A stretch of DNA of 64,000 bases. It comes from Clavulina sp. PMI_390. Taxonomy: Eukaryota > Basidiomycota > Agaricomycetes > Cantharellales > Hydnaceae. Positions 46,468-60,100 of the stretch are shown piece after piece (the stretch's first letter is position 1; each line of letters begins with the position of its first letter). The stretch covers positions 45,788 to 109,787 of the forward strand of contig WIDE01000018.1 in the NCBI GenBank assembly GCA_015039315.1, in the 5' to 3' direction. The notes below the pieces were generated by a model that ran no database searches, was not told the origin of the DNA, and saw nothing but the letters and a program-made list of their open reading frames with translations. Made by a program: the position numbers and the translations under genes.

Positions 46468-47871
46468 TTGCATGTACGCCATTCTGGCCAGCTTCCTACC
46501 CTAATACTGCCCAGCGATACCTTTCACCGTCTCTCGTCCGCTTTCCCGTTTTCCTTGCGCTCCCTCTACCATCCGCTCTTCACATCACATGGACATTGCT
46601 CGCATTTACTTTGCCCCCCACTGTATCTTTGCCCATCACCCAGCTCATTCCAATTCCCCCTTGCACCTCTGCACTTTCTTCTAATCCCGTGCATTCTTCA
46701 ATCTTGTCACCCCCCGTTGCGTTCTTGTAGCATTTCCTCTTTCTACCCCGTTAACCTTATCATCCTGCGACGACCCCGGCTTCCCTCGCATCCCTGCGAG
46801 CGACCAGCCTTCATGATTTTCTTTCTTCGCCCCTATTTTAACATCTCGTTATTGTGTTCGGTTCTCTTTTCATCTTTCTCGGTTCTTACACCCCCACTTC
46901 GTGATTGATTCTTTTTTTCTCGCCTCTCAATGTCCTCTCGTCTGTTGCTTCCTAATTCCGTTTTGGTTTTGTATGCCCTGGCGCCTCTGATTTGCATTCC
47001 ATCTGCATTGGCTCCTGGTTGTCCTCGGTCATGGCAATTTTTTCCGCTCTCCACCCGCACCGAAGGTGTCCACACACGCTCCTTTTGTTCCGATTCTCAT
47101 GCATATAGCGTTCTATGCTCTTTCGTTCTTTCATCTTCCAAAAAAACCTTTCCAAAAAAAACAAAAAAATCCCCTCATTGATCTGATTCTTTCTTCTCTA
47201 ACACCCTCTAACCGCCCTCCCCTCATTTCTTTTCAGATCATTGCTTCCTTTTGCTCACTTTCTTTTCCTCTTTGTTCTTTTTCCCTCCCTCTCTCTCCGC
47301 CTGTGACCTTGCCAGCCGACCTGCCTCGTATCTTGCGACTGATCCTACTACATTTTTACTAGTACTCTTTTTACTGGCTATCGATGTTTCGTTCATCTGC
47401 TCGTTCTGTTTCTAGGCATACTGCTCACTTTATCAAAAAAGCTATGAATGATATTGGCGTGCAACTTCTCTAGTTTGTCGTGAATCGGTCCGAAATCAGT
47501 TCTGGAAGCAGTTTAGCCAGTTCCACGGGCATGGGATGATAAAGTGTGCTGGGATTGTGCATTTTGGGTGGGGTTCGTGCCTAACGTGAGCGATTCTAAT
47601 ACATACATGGAAGCATGTCGACGTCAGCGTCGTAAGCAATCGAAACTCTCTGGTGATAGGGAGGGAGGCCGCGAAATAGAAACAAGGCAGAGGTCGTAAA
47701 AGAACTAAAGCCGTGCCCATAACGCGAAAAGAAAGCGCTGAGAAAGAAAGAAAGAAAAACGAAAACCTAAAAGGAGTAATCTATGCTAGAACAGGATCTC
47801 TTTGGAGCGAAATAGATAAAGATAGTGTGAGATCAGAAAAGACAAAGGGAGGATGAGTGATCCCATGCGTT
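46468..47871. other. Convergent 3' flanks
   Basis: 1.4 kb between byr4 (+) and ggc1 (-). The plus strand is T/C-rich to 47350 and A-rich homopolymers occur at about 47140-47170. A (GAAA)4 run lies at about 47742-47758. No gene supported. Confidence 0.5.
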
Positions 47872-49181
47872 TTACACGTATTTGCCGAAGAAGGGGATCA
47901 GCGACTGAGCCAGGGTGTAGCTGAACACGAGTTTGGGTCCGACGACGAGGATCTGGAGGCACAAGCAGAAGGGTCAAAATCATTCATAGTGAAGAAAGTG
48001 GATCTCAACAACGAACCTTGGGAGTCAAGCCCTTGAACAGTGCGCCGACACCCTCGTGCTTGATCAGCTCCTTGATAACAGTCACCCCGCTAACCTTTTG
48101 CTCAAAGTTGGCGTTTTGGATACGGGTCTTGACGACATCGAGCGGTGCGGCGACGGTAATAGAGGCGACGGCACCTGCTATTGACGCGATAAAGTTCTGA
48201 GTCCAGGTAGCCTTGGAGTAGTTTTCTACGCCGAGAACAACGTCTTTGGTGAATGCAGATGCACCGAAGAGCTATAGAGAGCGATAACCAGTCAGAAGGC
48301 TGGACTTGCTAGGGAAAATGGCTATAGGTGAGACTTACAGCAAAGGAACCAGGAGCATTGCGAGCCATCGTCCAGCCCCAACCGCGATAAAGGGCGAAAC
48401 CCTCATCAGCAACAATCTTGAGGAAACCACGGTCACGGAATGCCTCGGGGTTGACCTGACGCTTGATCTTGAGCACATCGAGAGGGAGCAGGACCTGGTA
48501 CGATGATTTGCCCCCATCCGTGAGTAAGTGTGGAAATGAAAAGTTGAGTTTCGGCCGGCCGCAGACAACGACTCACCACTTCGCCGATACCAGTCAGGCT
48601 AGAGAAGGAAGGACGAAGATGTGAGCCCCAAAAATGCACATGCGATCAGTTCGGTAGGTCGGATGCATACCTGCCGGCAGTAGCTTGCATCATCATCTTG
48701 CCGTTCCTCTCTCCGAATGTATTCGTGAAGTTGGTCTTGTAATTAGATACCAAAATGTCGTTGAACCAGGGCTGGCCACCAAACTTGTATACTCGCTGGG
48801 CGACTTTGTAGCCTGCAGCATACCCAAGGCCAGGGAATAGCGAAAGCAAACGAGTGCCAATAGGTGCGGCTGCTTTATCCTTAAAGATAATGGTGCCCAG
48901 GCTACCAAAGTTGACCTACGGGAGTAGAGATTTATGAGATAAAAGGGGGAAGAAGGAGGTGCCCGAGTAAACACTAACGGTCGCCTTGTTGCTCATCAAC
49001 CGCTTGGCAATGGTGTCCACAGGATGGAAAACCAAAAGCTCAGCAATGCCTGCGAAGAGTCATTTCTTGCTCAATCTCCAAGAGAATTTTGTCAAGTGAA
49101 CTGGAGCACACCAGAGGTACCAGAGCCCAGAACACGAGCGGTCCCGGACTCTTTTCCTTTGCTGCCAATAGAGGGAGACAT
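47872..49181 (-). CDS. GGC1: Mitochondrial GTP/GDP carrier (SLC25 family)
   Basis: Multi-exon gene starting at 49181 (MSPSIGSKGKESGTARVLGS) and ending at 47872. Each of three carrier repeats has its signature: FHPVDTIAKR, LPLDVLKIKRQ and APLDVVKTRIQN. The whole order of blocks matches yeast Ggc1: SNKATVNFGSLGTIIFKD, SLFPGLGYAAGYKVAQRVYK, FGGQPWFND, GRGFLKI-type and LYRGWGWTMARNAPGSFALF, and FKGLTPK...GPKLVFSYTLAQSLIP. The product sits in the inner mitochondrial membrane and exchanges matrix GDP for cytosolic GTP, with effects on iron homeostasis in yeast. The first intron (after GTSG) removes an in-frame stop. Length is about 300 aa, normal for the family. Confidence 0.92.
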
Positions 49182-49349
49182 TTTCTAGGTTGGGGGAAGG
49201 GGAGGAAGAGAGAAATGCGTGCAATTCAGTTGCGTTGCAGTCCACGACGTCAACAAAGCCAATCAATCGCCCCCTTCGTCGCCAGTCAAGTCTCGCAGCT
49301 TCTCTTTTGCACTTTTTATTCTCTTCCTTTCGCCGTACGTGGCGCGTTT

Positions 49350-52300
49350 ATGCCGCCTGTTGTTCCTGGAGATATACCCCTTGGTGCCTATGTCGAGGTA
49401 GCCAAACTTGGCTTTGGCTACGTGCGTTTTGCGGGCAATACAAAGTTTGGGACCGGCAAGTGGATTGGGGTCGAGCTCAGCGACGCCAACGGAAAGAACG
49501 ATGGCTCTGTCCAGGGCGTGAAGTATTTCGAGTGTGAGCCCAACCATGGCTCGTTTGTCCGGCCAAGTCAGGTCAAGGTTGTACCGCGTCCAGCAACGGT
49601 CAGTAATAAACTTTGTGGCATGCATCTCTTCAACGCGCAGCTGCATTGACATCGATGATCGTAGACCCCAGAACCTCCTGCGTCCGCTCGACCGTCTCCT
49701 ATCGCCGCGTTAGCACGAAGTACGTCCACGCGTCCAACGCCTGCGGTCGCCGCTCTAGGCGTGTCGCGTTCTGGAAGTCCAGGCGGAGCATCAGCTGCGC
49801 GCCCATCGCCTCGGAACGCATCTCCCTCGCTGGCAAATGGCCATTCGCCAGCTGTACCCACTCGAATGGGCCCACCAGCTGCTCCCGCTACCCCAGCCAG
49901 GCAGCCAACCCTCCGACCTGTAGCCTCACTGGCCGCCTCGACGTCTGGCCTCCCACCAGGTCGCCTCCCCACTCCCCGATCGCGCTCATTCCGCAACTCT
50001 TTAGACCTTACTGGAGTACCACTGTCTCCGTCCGTTGCAGGCGTACCTGCCTCCCCTCTCCCCAAGCCCGCTTCGCCTTCCACACCCCCAATTCCTTCAT
50101 CACACTCCCCAGAACGCGCCGCGGTATCATCATCCCCCGAGCTAGTTTCCGCTCAACCCAATGGACATGCTCGTCCCTCTCCGCTCCATATTCCCAACGG
50201 AAGTTCTCGAGTCACGTCGCTCAACCTTTCACGTTTAGGGCGCGAGGATCCTGAATCATTGAAAGCCTCGACCTCTGGCCCCCAGCTTTCCCCAGTCTCT
50301 ACTACCCTCGCAGTAAGTCTTCGCCCCTCCGTAACTATAACCCATTCACCACGCTCGTCAACTAACACCCACCTCCCTCCAGCCTCCATCAACAACAACA
50401 GCTGCCTCTGACGAGTCTGAAACGCGAATCAAATTACGCATCCTCGAGACTAAACGCTCTGAAGATGCTCAAAGGATCCGCGAGCTCGAGGCACGGCTCA
50501 CTGAGGCAGAAGCCTTCCTCTCCTTCAAGCCAAAGCTACAAGCCAAGCTCCAATCCCTCCAGGCGGAAATCGGATCGTACAAGCGCGAAGTTGCCGACAT
50601 GAAAGTTGAATATGAGGCATTAGAGGGGCGCCTGCAGGACCAGAGTGACCAGTTGGAGATGGCAATGATGGACAAGGAGCTGGCGGAAGAGAAGGCGGAG
50701 GCGGCAGAACTGGATCTAGAGGCTGAGAAAGAGGCGCGGGCAGAGAAGGAGGTGGAATTGAATGTGCTCAAAGAGAAGCTTGGTAACGAACCTCTGTCGC
50801 CTTCCACGGTTGCAGGGGAGAGCGACACTGTGACTGGGGAAGGAGCAGAGGGGGGAGCAAAGTCTTCGCTGGATTATATTCAGCTAGAGAAGCAGAATGA
50901 AAGGCTGAAAGAGGCGCTTATCAAGTACGTCGCCTTTCCCGGTCTCTAGACTTCCCCAAATTGGTCCTCATCGTTGAGCTTCGCTAGACTACGGGAAATC
51001 ACACATGAAGCTGAAGCCGACAGCCGTCGCAAGATTGCCGATCTTGAGCATGAGCTCGCTGCCACTGACGAGATGCAATGTTTGTCCTACCATACTCTAT
51101 CTTGTGCATCTTATCCCGCTAACGTCGATGCTTACCGTCTTCAGCTCAATTTGAACAAACTCTCTCTCGTCTAGAGAATGCGGAGAATCAGGTTGACGAT
51201 TTGAAGCAGCAGTTAGACGATGCGCTAGGGGCAGAGGACCTTGTGGTTCAGCTTACGGAGCGTACATTGGAGATGAGCGAGGTATGAAGCTGTTCTACCT
51301 TCTCCTGACTCATGGTCCAATCCCTCTTAACAAAACATTAATCATCTTTTGATCCCAACAGAAAATGGAGCAGATGAGGGCTGAGATTGAGGACCTGGAA
51401 GCTCTCAAGGAACTCAGCGACGAACTCGAGGAGAACCATGTGGAAACAGAAAGGACTCTCCAAGAAGATATAGGTGCGCAGCAATGCCCCAAGCAGATAA
51501 CGAGGCCTCGTACTCAAACCTTCCGCGCCTACCCACAGACGAGAAAGAGATGCAGATCCATGCACAGTTGCGTGCGATCGATATCCTCCAAGAAAGTGTG
51601 GAGGATTATGATAGCACGATCGTGCAGTTCCGAGAGCTTGTGGCTACCTTGCAAAGGTACACCCGCCGCTCAACATATTTCAACCAAGCTTGAGACTAAC
51701 GCCTTACATCCACTAGTGAACTGGACACCGCTCGCGAACAAAGTCACTCACATCGGGTCGAGTCTCAGAACCAGGCAACGCAAGCTGCTGCTGCGCTCGC
51801 GCTAAATATGAAGCTCCAATCGAATACTACGAAGAACCAGGCGAAGACGATAGATTTGGAGATCAAGCGACTCGATGCTGCCCAGGCAAGGGAGCTGCTC
51901 TCCATCGTTCAGGTCCGTCTATGTTGTGCCTCTCGACAGACTCGAGACTGGCTTGCTGACAGTCCATATTGCAGCCCTACTTGCCACAAGCGTATGTGGA
52001 TAACGACAGGGATGCAGCGAGCGCGTATATGCTCTTCCAGCGACTGTCGTACAAACTGGATCTCATCAACACCATGGTCGCTATTTCGTACGGCATGCCC
52101 GAAGCTCTATATGCCGATATCTCGGACAGCAGTCTCGTTGGTGTTTGCGAGGTGCGGCTTTTTCACTGGCCTGACTCATCGTTGAATGACCAATACTGAT
52201 CGATCTTGACTGTTCATGTTGATAGATGCGAGGAATGGCAGGACATGTTGCCACGCTGTGCAAACGCTTCTCCGCCATCCTACGCAAGTGCGACGGCGAG

Positions 52301-54603
52301 TTCTACATTAATGTGGGCAAACTGCTTCCTGAAGTTGCCCCAATGGAGCGCCGCCTTGATATCCACATTGACACCTTGCGGAGAGAGGAGTTCAGATTCT
52401 TCGAGTGTGGAAGTGACGTGCAGAAGTGGGTCGTCCTTGCCTTTCATTCTCCTCACGATATGCTCACCTATGCCTCATTTCGCTCCGCTCCTCCTGTATA
52501 GGATGCTTGGCCAGTTTGAGCACTTGGCAGAGTCGTATTTCTCTGGGTACACGTTCGATCTCGGCGAGCGTCAGCTCGACAAGATCCTGTCCGTGGAATA
52601 CGACCTTGACTCGTTCATTGCTGCAATTGGGCTTTCGAAGCATGTTATTGAGAACGCTATGCGTGATGATGGTGCGTTCTCTCAGTTTGTCGATAGTCCA
52701 TCCAGGCTGCCTTTCTGACGTTCTGTATGGCATTGCAGAGATCGTGGTTGAGGAAGAAGATCTAGACGTGCAATCGCAGCTCGTATCGCCAATGGTCGCT
52801 TTGCTAGAGTCTACGCGCAGTGCGAAGACTGCTGCTCGGTGAGTTGTCATGAAAGCTTGACTCTCGCACTTCGGCTCATATTTGGAATAGGAAAATCTCC
52901 AAGCGCATTGATGACCTGCTGAGAGAAGGGGCAGCCCTCCGCGAAAACGTGATTCCACAGCTGACGATCCTCTCCAATGCTGTCACTCAGGCCCTTGAGT
53001 TCGGTATTCAGGTAGGTTCACACACCCACGATACTCACGTCCCCAAACTGAAGAGTTCTCGTTTCTCGTTTGTAGTTTGCTCAGCGTGTTGGTGGCTACA
53101 TTGAAGATGTTCGTGCCAACAAGTCGTCTTTCCAGCTTTCCGTCATTTTGTCGGCTGCTACAGAGATCGCACGCTCCGCCATGCCCACCAAGGAGCTCAG
53201 TTCTTGGGCAGCTGTTCGAGACGTGATTCAGACGTTGACAAAGGACGCTGCTGCGTTTATGCCTGGTGCAATGGAAGCCGATCACGTTATCAAGAGTCTG
53301 TATTCGTCTCTTGTATCTTATGTCACTGAGAACTTGTCTGACTCTGGCACTCTGTTTTGTGGTGGGTGTATAGTCACTGGTGAGGCGCCATGGACTGTCC
53401 GGGTCGCTGATATCAAGGCCAAGGCTGCTGTCAACCTCGAGGCCGAGCACAAGCTTACACAGATGAATGAGGAGCTGCAGTCTCTGATGCGGTCCATCAG
53501 ACAACGGGTATGTGTCGCCAACAAATTGACGTGGGGCGAGGCTGATTGCCATCGTGGTTAGGATCAACAACTCCAAGAGTCCAAGGTCAAGATTGAGACT
53601 ATGGAACGCCGAAGCGAAACGGTGAAGAAACACGTAAGTCTTAAATTTGTCGACGCCTGCAAGCTTTCATGGAGTCACGCTCATATATCGGAACATAAGG
53701 CGGACACCATCGTGGAGCTCGAAGAAGAGTTGGCGAAGATCAAGAAACAAGAGACCGCCTACTCCGAGGCCATTGATTCGCAGAACCGTGAAATGGAGGA
53801 ACTTCAAGAAGAAATTTCTCGGCTCAAGACAGCCGCTGCCAGTGCTCCTGACCGTCCTGGTAAGCTTGGTCACATGAGCTGCCGATATAAACCCTGTTAC
53901 TTACACTAAATGTAGCTGCTGGTGCCGCCCCTGCGGAAGGAGCCGAAACACTCCATCACGAAGGCAATCTGGAAACGTCTTATCTCGTTGATCAGGTGAG
54001 GACTTCAGCGATACTTCACCAACCATTTGTACAATATCTGACTTACTTTCCCCTTAGCTCGACTCCCTGCGAGGAACCGTTCGCTTCTTGCGCTCCGAGA
54101 ACTCTTATCTCAAGGGCCAAGATCTGATCCGTGCTGTGCAATCCCTACCGCCTCTTCCCGACCTCATGGCGGTTTCCGACTCCGACGAAGAGTCGGAAAT
54201 TGGTGATGACCCAGCAGACGAAGTCAAGCCGGCCATAGACCCTCTTGATGACGACAGTATCGTATGGAAACCACCCAAATCTCTTCGGGCCATCGACACT
54301 GCATCAAAGGTCCTGTACCGCGATCTTCTGACGTTCTCGGCCTCCCCTCGCGTTGTCGATCTATCTGCCATGAATCCCCGCCCGTCCACCAAGCAGGCCG
54401 ACAGCAAGGTTGAGCCCTCTAAGGACAAGACATCTGCCGCAGGAAGGCAATGGACATCACAGAGGAACTCTCCTCAACACCAACTACTAGAGCGATCGAG
54501 GGAGGCAGAACGGTTGAAGAATCGTTTGATGGGTCTGAGCGAGCATACGATTGCGGCCGCACAGGCGCAGACCTCACGCCGTGCCACATCTAAGTTGTCT
54601 TAA
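49350..54603 (+). CDS. Dynactin p150Glued subunit
   Basis: At least a dozen exons; the start is MPPVVPGDIPLGAYVEVAKL. The CAP-Gly domain comes first (residues about 10-80): FAGNTKFGTGKWIGVEL, then GKNDGSVQGVKYFECEPNHG and SFVRPSQVKV, with the GKNDG tubulin/EB-binding loop intact. A Ser/Pro/Ala-rich basic linker of about 220 residues follows, then a long coiled coil (LRILETKRSEDAQRIRELEA onward) and the C-terminal block DSLRGTVRFLRSENSYLK, near KPPKSLRAIDTASKVLYRDL. p150Glued links dynein to microtubules and cargo and is needed for nuclear migration in hyphae. Exon junctions in the coiled-coil region (50930-54060) are clear as short GT-AG introns, but I did not fix each one. It ends 148 bp before the SF3B2 ATG. 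Confidence 0.9.
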
Positions 54604-54751
54604 CTATGTATTACTCCCATATATACCATGCTATAGGCTCGAGTTTTAGTCATAATCATGTCATCCTTTTCTTTGGTACATCTGGCATCTTGAACGTCGC
54701 TCGACCGTGGGAACAGTTCTACCTCACGTGATCACTCTCATCCCTCTAGAC

Positions 54752-56925
54752 ATGGCACCGCTCGCGAATGGCACAAACGGAGTTGTAAATGGTGTCGATA
54801 CCGCAAATGGAGGCTCCGAGGCGACAAAGAAGATCAAAAATCGCGCCGCGCTGAAGCGTGCCAAGCAAAAGAAGGCGAAACAGGAGGCATCCTCTCGTGA
54901 ACCCTCTGTTGTATGTTCGCGCTCTACTTTTAGCCGCCCTTATCCATATCTCATCGCTTGCACTTCAAAGGCACCTACTGACACCACCCATACCGCTGTG
55001 GAGATCGACGAGGAGCCGAATGTAGAGTACGTGACTGAGCAGCTCGCACTTGAAGCTCCTGGCATCGAAGCATTCTCCAACGTATTTGCTCGTTTCCAGC
55101 TTCCATCTGATGACACTGCAGTGCGTAATCTCTCGTTCTCGCTACAGTCTTTCAATTCGCGCAACATGACTATATGCACATTGGTAGGCAACCTCTGGCG
55201 AACCGTCCAAGGGCGAGATGATCTACTCTGACGAAGAGCAAGAATCCGACGAAGAAGGCTCAGATTCGGAGAAGAAGCCCAAAAAACTCTCAAAACGAAA
55301 ACAGCGCAAGGCGAACCAACTTTCTGTTGCGGAACTCAAACAGCTCGTGAAGAAGCCCGAAGTTGTGGAATGGACTGACGTCTCCGCTGCCGACCCTCGG
55401 TTACTTCTTCACCTCAAGAGCACTCGCAATACAGTCCCAGTCCCACCGCATTGGAGTGCAAAACGAGACTACCTGCAGGGGAAACGTGGTATCGAGAAGG
55501 CAGCATTCCAGCTTCCAGCATTCATCGCTGACACCGGCATTGCAACCATGAGGGACGCCGTCAAGGAGAAAGAGGCTAACATGTCGCTAAAAGCAAAAAC
55601 AAGAGAGCGTGTACAACCGAAGATGGGCAAGGTTGCTATCGACTACCAGAAGCTTCATGACGCGTTCTTCAAGCACCAAACCAAACCTCCATTCACAGCA
55701 TTCGGTGAAATGTGCGTTTTCAATGCTCATGTCTCGCTCTAACTGGCTGATTTGGTTCATAATAAAGGTATTATGAAGGCAAAGAGTTTGAGACGTCGCT
55801 CAAGGAGAAGCGCCCTGGAGAACTCTCCAAGGAACTCATTGAAGCCCTTTCCATCCCTCCACTCGCACCTCCTCCTTGGCTGATCGGCATGCAACGATTT
55901 GGCCCTCCTCCTAGCTATCCTACTCTAAAAATTCCTGGCCTCAATGCCCCGATTCCGGAAGGGTAAGCGCTCATCTACTATCCGCTATGAACTTTTTCTG
56001 ACCATAAATTGCACATACAGAGCACAATGGGGCTTCCATCCTGGTGGCTGGGGCAAACCACCCCTTGACGAATATAACCGACCGCTATACGGTGATGTGT
56101 TTGGCGTATTGCCAAAGCCTATTGACCCCCACGTTCGTACCCCCACATAATCACAACGAACAATGACTAATGACGCCCAACATTAGGAAGGTGAACCTGT
56201 TGATCATACGCTGTGGGGAGAGCCTGATCCTGAAGAAGAGGGTCCGTGCATCCATCCTAACTTTCAGGCCCTTGTACTGATCTGCTGTTATGATAGATGA
56301 GAGCGAGGAGGAAGAAGAAGAGTCAGAAGAAGAAGAAGACGAAGCCCCGGAGGCACCAACAGATGGCGCCCAGACACCGTCAGGCATGGAGACCCCCAGC
56401 GGAATGACATCCGTCATGTCGTCCGTACGGGGAGGGCTGGAAACCCCAGATTTCCTCGAACTCCGAAAACGAGGACAGTCGGAACTATCAGAAACACCAC
56501 TACCGAACCGATCACTATATCAAGTGCTACCGGAGAAGCAGACCGCGGTTCGCGGGCTTATGGGGAGCGAACGTGGGTACGACGTATCCAGCTTGGCAGG
56601 GCCGGCTGCCAACGTCCCAGTACTGGGCGAAGAGAGAGGGACAAAGGTAAGCTAGGACACATGCTTGGAACTTGAATCGTGCTGATGTCTTGCTTCCCAA
56701 ACGTAGCGCAAGAATGGCGTAGACGTCACGATCGATTCGGCAGAGCTTGAGGGCTTATCAGAGGAACAACTTCGTGCCAAGTATGAAGCTGCCTCTCGCT
56801 CGACGGCGGGCGTCCCTGGAGCAGACAACAGGGAAGACTACTCTGACATGATTGCCAAGGAGATGGCAAGAAAGAAACAGAAGATGGAGAAGGCAAAGGG
56901 CAAGGAGAAGGAGTACAAGTTCTAG
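54752..56925 (+). CDS. CUS1: Splicing factor 3b subunit 2 (SAP145 / Cus1)
   Basis: Eight exons (54752-54910, 54971-55120, 55188-55711, 55768-55962, 56021-56132, 56187-56241, 56297-56646, 56707-56925) join in phase to give 587 aa. Family hallmarks: LSVAELKQLVKKPEVVEWTD, DPRLLLHLKSTRNTVPVPPH, WSAKRDYLQGKRGIEK, FELP-type LPAFIADTGI, the PSP-domain region TAFGEMYYEGKEFE, PPPWLIGMQRFGPPPSYP, LKIPGLNAPIPEGAQWGFHP and GGWGKPPLDEYNRPLYGDVF. It is part of the U2 snRNP SF3b complex that tethers U2 to the branch site and contacts SF3B4/Hsh49. An acidic run (EEEEEESEEEEDE) and a Lys-rich C-terminus follow, as in orthologues. It converges with the RdRP gene, 190 bp apart. Confidence 0.93.
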
Positions 56926-57115
56926 GTGATGCTACCCACATACCATTTGGCTCCGCGTTTTCAGCATTATTTACTCTTGGCGTCTCTGAGCTATCTCTGA
57001 TCCTCTTTTATAATCATCCTACGATCACCGGCCCTTTGTCATATGTATACCATCAATCCAGTGAAGGTGAATTGTGACATTGAGCATACATATTTGGTGT
57101 ACAGCTTGGCTAAGT

Positions 57116-60100
57116 TCATGAGTTGTCATCCTGAATTTGCATCTCGTTTTCCATCATGCCCGCCGCTATAGCATCTCCTATGCCATTCGCGAGGTTCTCG
57201 TCATTGTTTTGGAGAGCCGTCAAGGACTCACAAAATATACCCAAGGCAACAAGGCACATGCTTGCTGCCCCCCACACGCTCTCTTCTGCATCGATCCCAG
57301 CAACAAAGTAAGCGGCGTATGAACGGCGGAGCGTTTCTGCGAGCTGGTCACGGACGCTCTGGGGTCCCTGATCTGTGTCAGACGTGCCATCACCACGATT
57401 CTTGATAGAGCTCTGCAGCTGCTTTGAGATCGCCCCAACATTCATCCGCATACGTTCCGTGAGCTGACGCCGACGGCGCGAAACTTGAGATTTCGCAGTA
57501 ATTGTTCCTATGAACAACTAGGACAATGGCAAATTATCAGCATGCGGACCAGAATTCGCGGGAACAAAAGAGGAACTGAACGTACCTCTTCCTCCGTCAG
57601 ATTGTTATCCAGCGCGAGGGAGATACTAATGTGCTGCAACTCAATAACGAATCGAGCGTACACAGCCTGCATCTCTTGCTTCAGCTCTTTTGAGGCCGCA
57701 CCGACATCAGCGTAAGGTTTAGCAAGTTCGCGCAGTCTCTCATCAACCTCGAAGAATGAATCTGTGTTCCCATTCACCGTTGAAGTGTTATCATTGGATC
57801 CTGGGGCTGGTGAGTTTCCGCTGGATGATTGAACTGATGCTCGCCGCTGCTTCTGCTGCTTTTTCGAGCTCGTGCTTTTGGATGAGCGGGAAGCTGTGGG
57901 CGGGACTGTAGTCGAGCTTGATGGACGGCTGTTTTCGTTTTGGCTTGTCGATGAGCCGTGAGGAAGGCTCACGCTCGGTGGTCCACTCAACCCGGGGGGA
58001 GGAGATATTGGGAAAGTGGGGGAGGTCAGGCCAGGGGGAGGTGAGAGTCCAGGAGGAGCCGAAAGGCCTGGAGGCGATGCCATCCTAGACATCCCCGGGA
58101 CGGGGGCATGAGATGGGGAGCTTTGTGGGGGCGCTGCGAGGCCAGGGGGACGGGCTAGCCCGGGTGGTACGGACGGTCCACGAGGAAGACTTGAACTATG
58201 GCTCGGCGCAGGGGTAGGTGATAGTCCAGGGGGTGTAGCGACCGAATTTTGTCGGCTGGAATGAGCGGATGTGGTAGATTGGGGCCCCTTCCTAGGAGCC
58301 TGCTCCGTGGAGTTCCGAACGATCTTGATGGAAGTTGCAGGAGTGGTGCTGGTCTGATATCGCATGCCGTTTTCGACATACCTAGGGTCAGTTGTTGCCC
58401 CTGATGCCAAGGCAGGATATTGCGAAGGATGCAATCTCTGTGCGGCTGTCGGCCGCGCAGGCCATACTGGGGCAGGCGGAGGAGGTCGTGCTTCCTCCTC
58501 AGCATCCACCACCCGCTGGAATGCTGGCATGAGGCGCCCTACTGGGATCTCAGGCGGGTCAGGCATCTTTATATCGCGGAAAAGTTTCCCCACAGCCTTT
58601 TGGCTGCGATAAAAGGTCTTTTTGGGCAAGTTTTCAGCACCAGGAGCAGAAGGATCCACGTCTGACTCCCGCCATTCTCCTGCATTCCAGTCGGGCTTTT
58701 CGCCACTCTGTGGTTTGGGGATTTTTCTCGTGGGGACGGGTTGTCCAGTCTGAAATGTATCAAATCATTGGGGATCTTGTTACTCTTAGAGTTCGAAAAT
58801 ACCTTAGGGTAATCAACAGCTTGCGAATGCTGCTCGCTCAAGATCAAACAATCAGGATCATTGAGCCCTAGATCCGAACGATCAGCAATCAACAGGTGAC
58901 TAGAAAAGAGACTTTAGCACAATTTATCCTCGATAAAGGGGGCGGGGGGCGGGACCTACTTTGTTGCGACAAGCCCAACCACATCCTAGCAAGCAGCAGA
59001 CGCATGAAATCCAGTGAAAAAGAAGTACGCCATGTGCACGTACAGAATCGATATATTCGACTAGATTATCCGCAATGTCAGTCATAGTGACCGGGCGATC
59101 GAGCACTTTCCGGGGAATAGCTAGGGATCATGGGGTCAAATTTGTCCAAACCGTCATCACGCCAAAACGCACCGACATATTCTCCTGGGTTTCGACTGCC
59201 AACCATAAAGAGATCTTCGTTTTTTGTGGTGATGATATTGAAAATGTCGCCGTCCAAGTCACCTAAGAGACTTGCGATTGACTTGAAGTCTTTCCTAGCC
59301 CACGCTGAAGGACTTACCTCCACCAAGATGGGATGGTAGATCACGTTTGCCTAACCGGAGGAAGGGTCAGACGGGGGGTGGCAGGCGGAGGAGGGCATAT
59401 CGAGACCTTTGGTAGAGAAGACTAGAACGTTTGGGAGAGGATGAGACTCGAATATGCTCCCTTTGGGGGGTTTGCCGATTGCAGTAGCAAATTGCGCGTC
59501 TCCGGGATGAATTGTCGGACTGCGAGATATGACAACCTCCCCCGAGATCCAATGTGGTGTTACATCGGACTTTTCCAAAATGCATGCTAATGAAGGTCGT
59601 AAGTTTCGAGTGAGGGGCTGCTGAATATATGAAGGCCCTAACCATAGACCTCATTTTCCTCCAGCATGTTCCATTCATCAGCAACGCCTACAAGCGTCCA
59701 CGCGCCTGGGATGGGTATCCGCGCGTGGTGCTTTAGCTCCCTCAATACATGGACGTTTGTCAACTGCGCAAGCCTTCGAACAAAACCTGGGATCGATGGC
59801 TTATTTTTCACCAAACTATCAAGACCCAAGACATTCTGATCCGAGATCATTTGGAGAACCCGATTAGCAGCAAAATTTGAGCCAAGGCCGTAGAATTCCA
59901 TGGTTGATAGAAAACCCTTCAGATCTTTGAGGCATTGCATTGCATCTTTTACAGCTTTCCGCTGATATTTGAGAAAAACCTGTTGGTCAACCCCATTGTT
60001 CTCTAGGAGCATAATCATCGGCCTACCACCTTTCAGTTAGGTGAAGCAATGTGCGCGAACGGAGGGAAACTCGCCGATTTAGATGCATAAGCATTGGCCG

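Noticed and set aside
57508..58659. Separate gene for a PPGL-rich protein
   Set aside because: The upstream part contains the RdRP ending (AVDYPKTGQPV...LFRDI) and the downstream exon has the RdRP C-terminal LTEEELFIGTI block, so it is one gene with an insert.
58924..59106. Cys-rich small membrane-like ORF (HWISCVCCLLGCGWACRNK)
   Set aside because: It reads through an RdRP exon (YIDSVRAHGVLLFHWISCV) and its donor site, not a separate protein.
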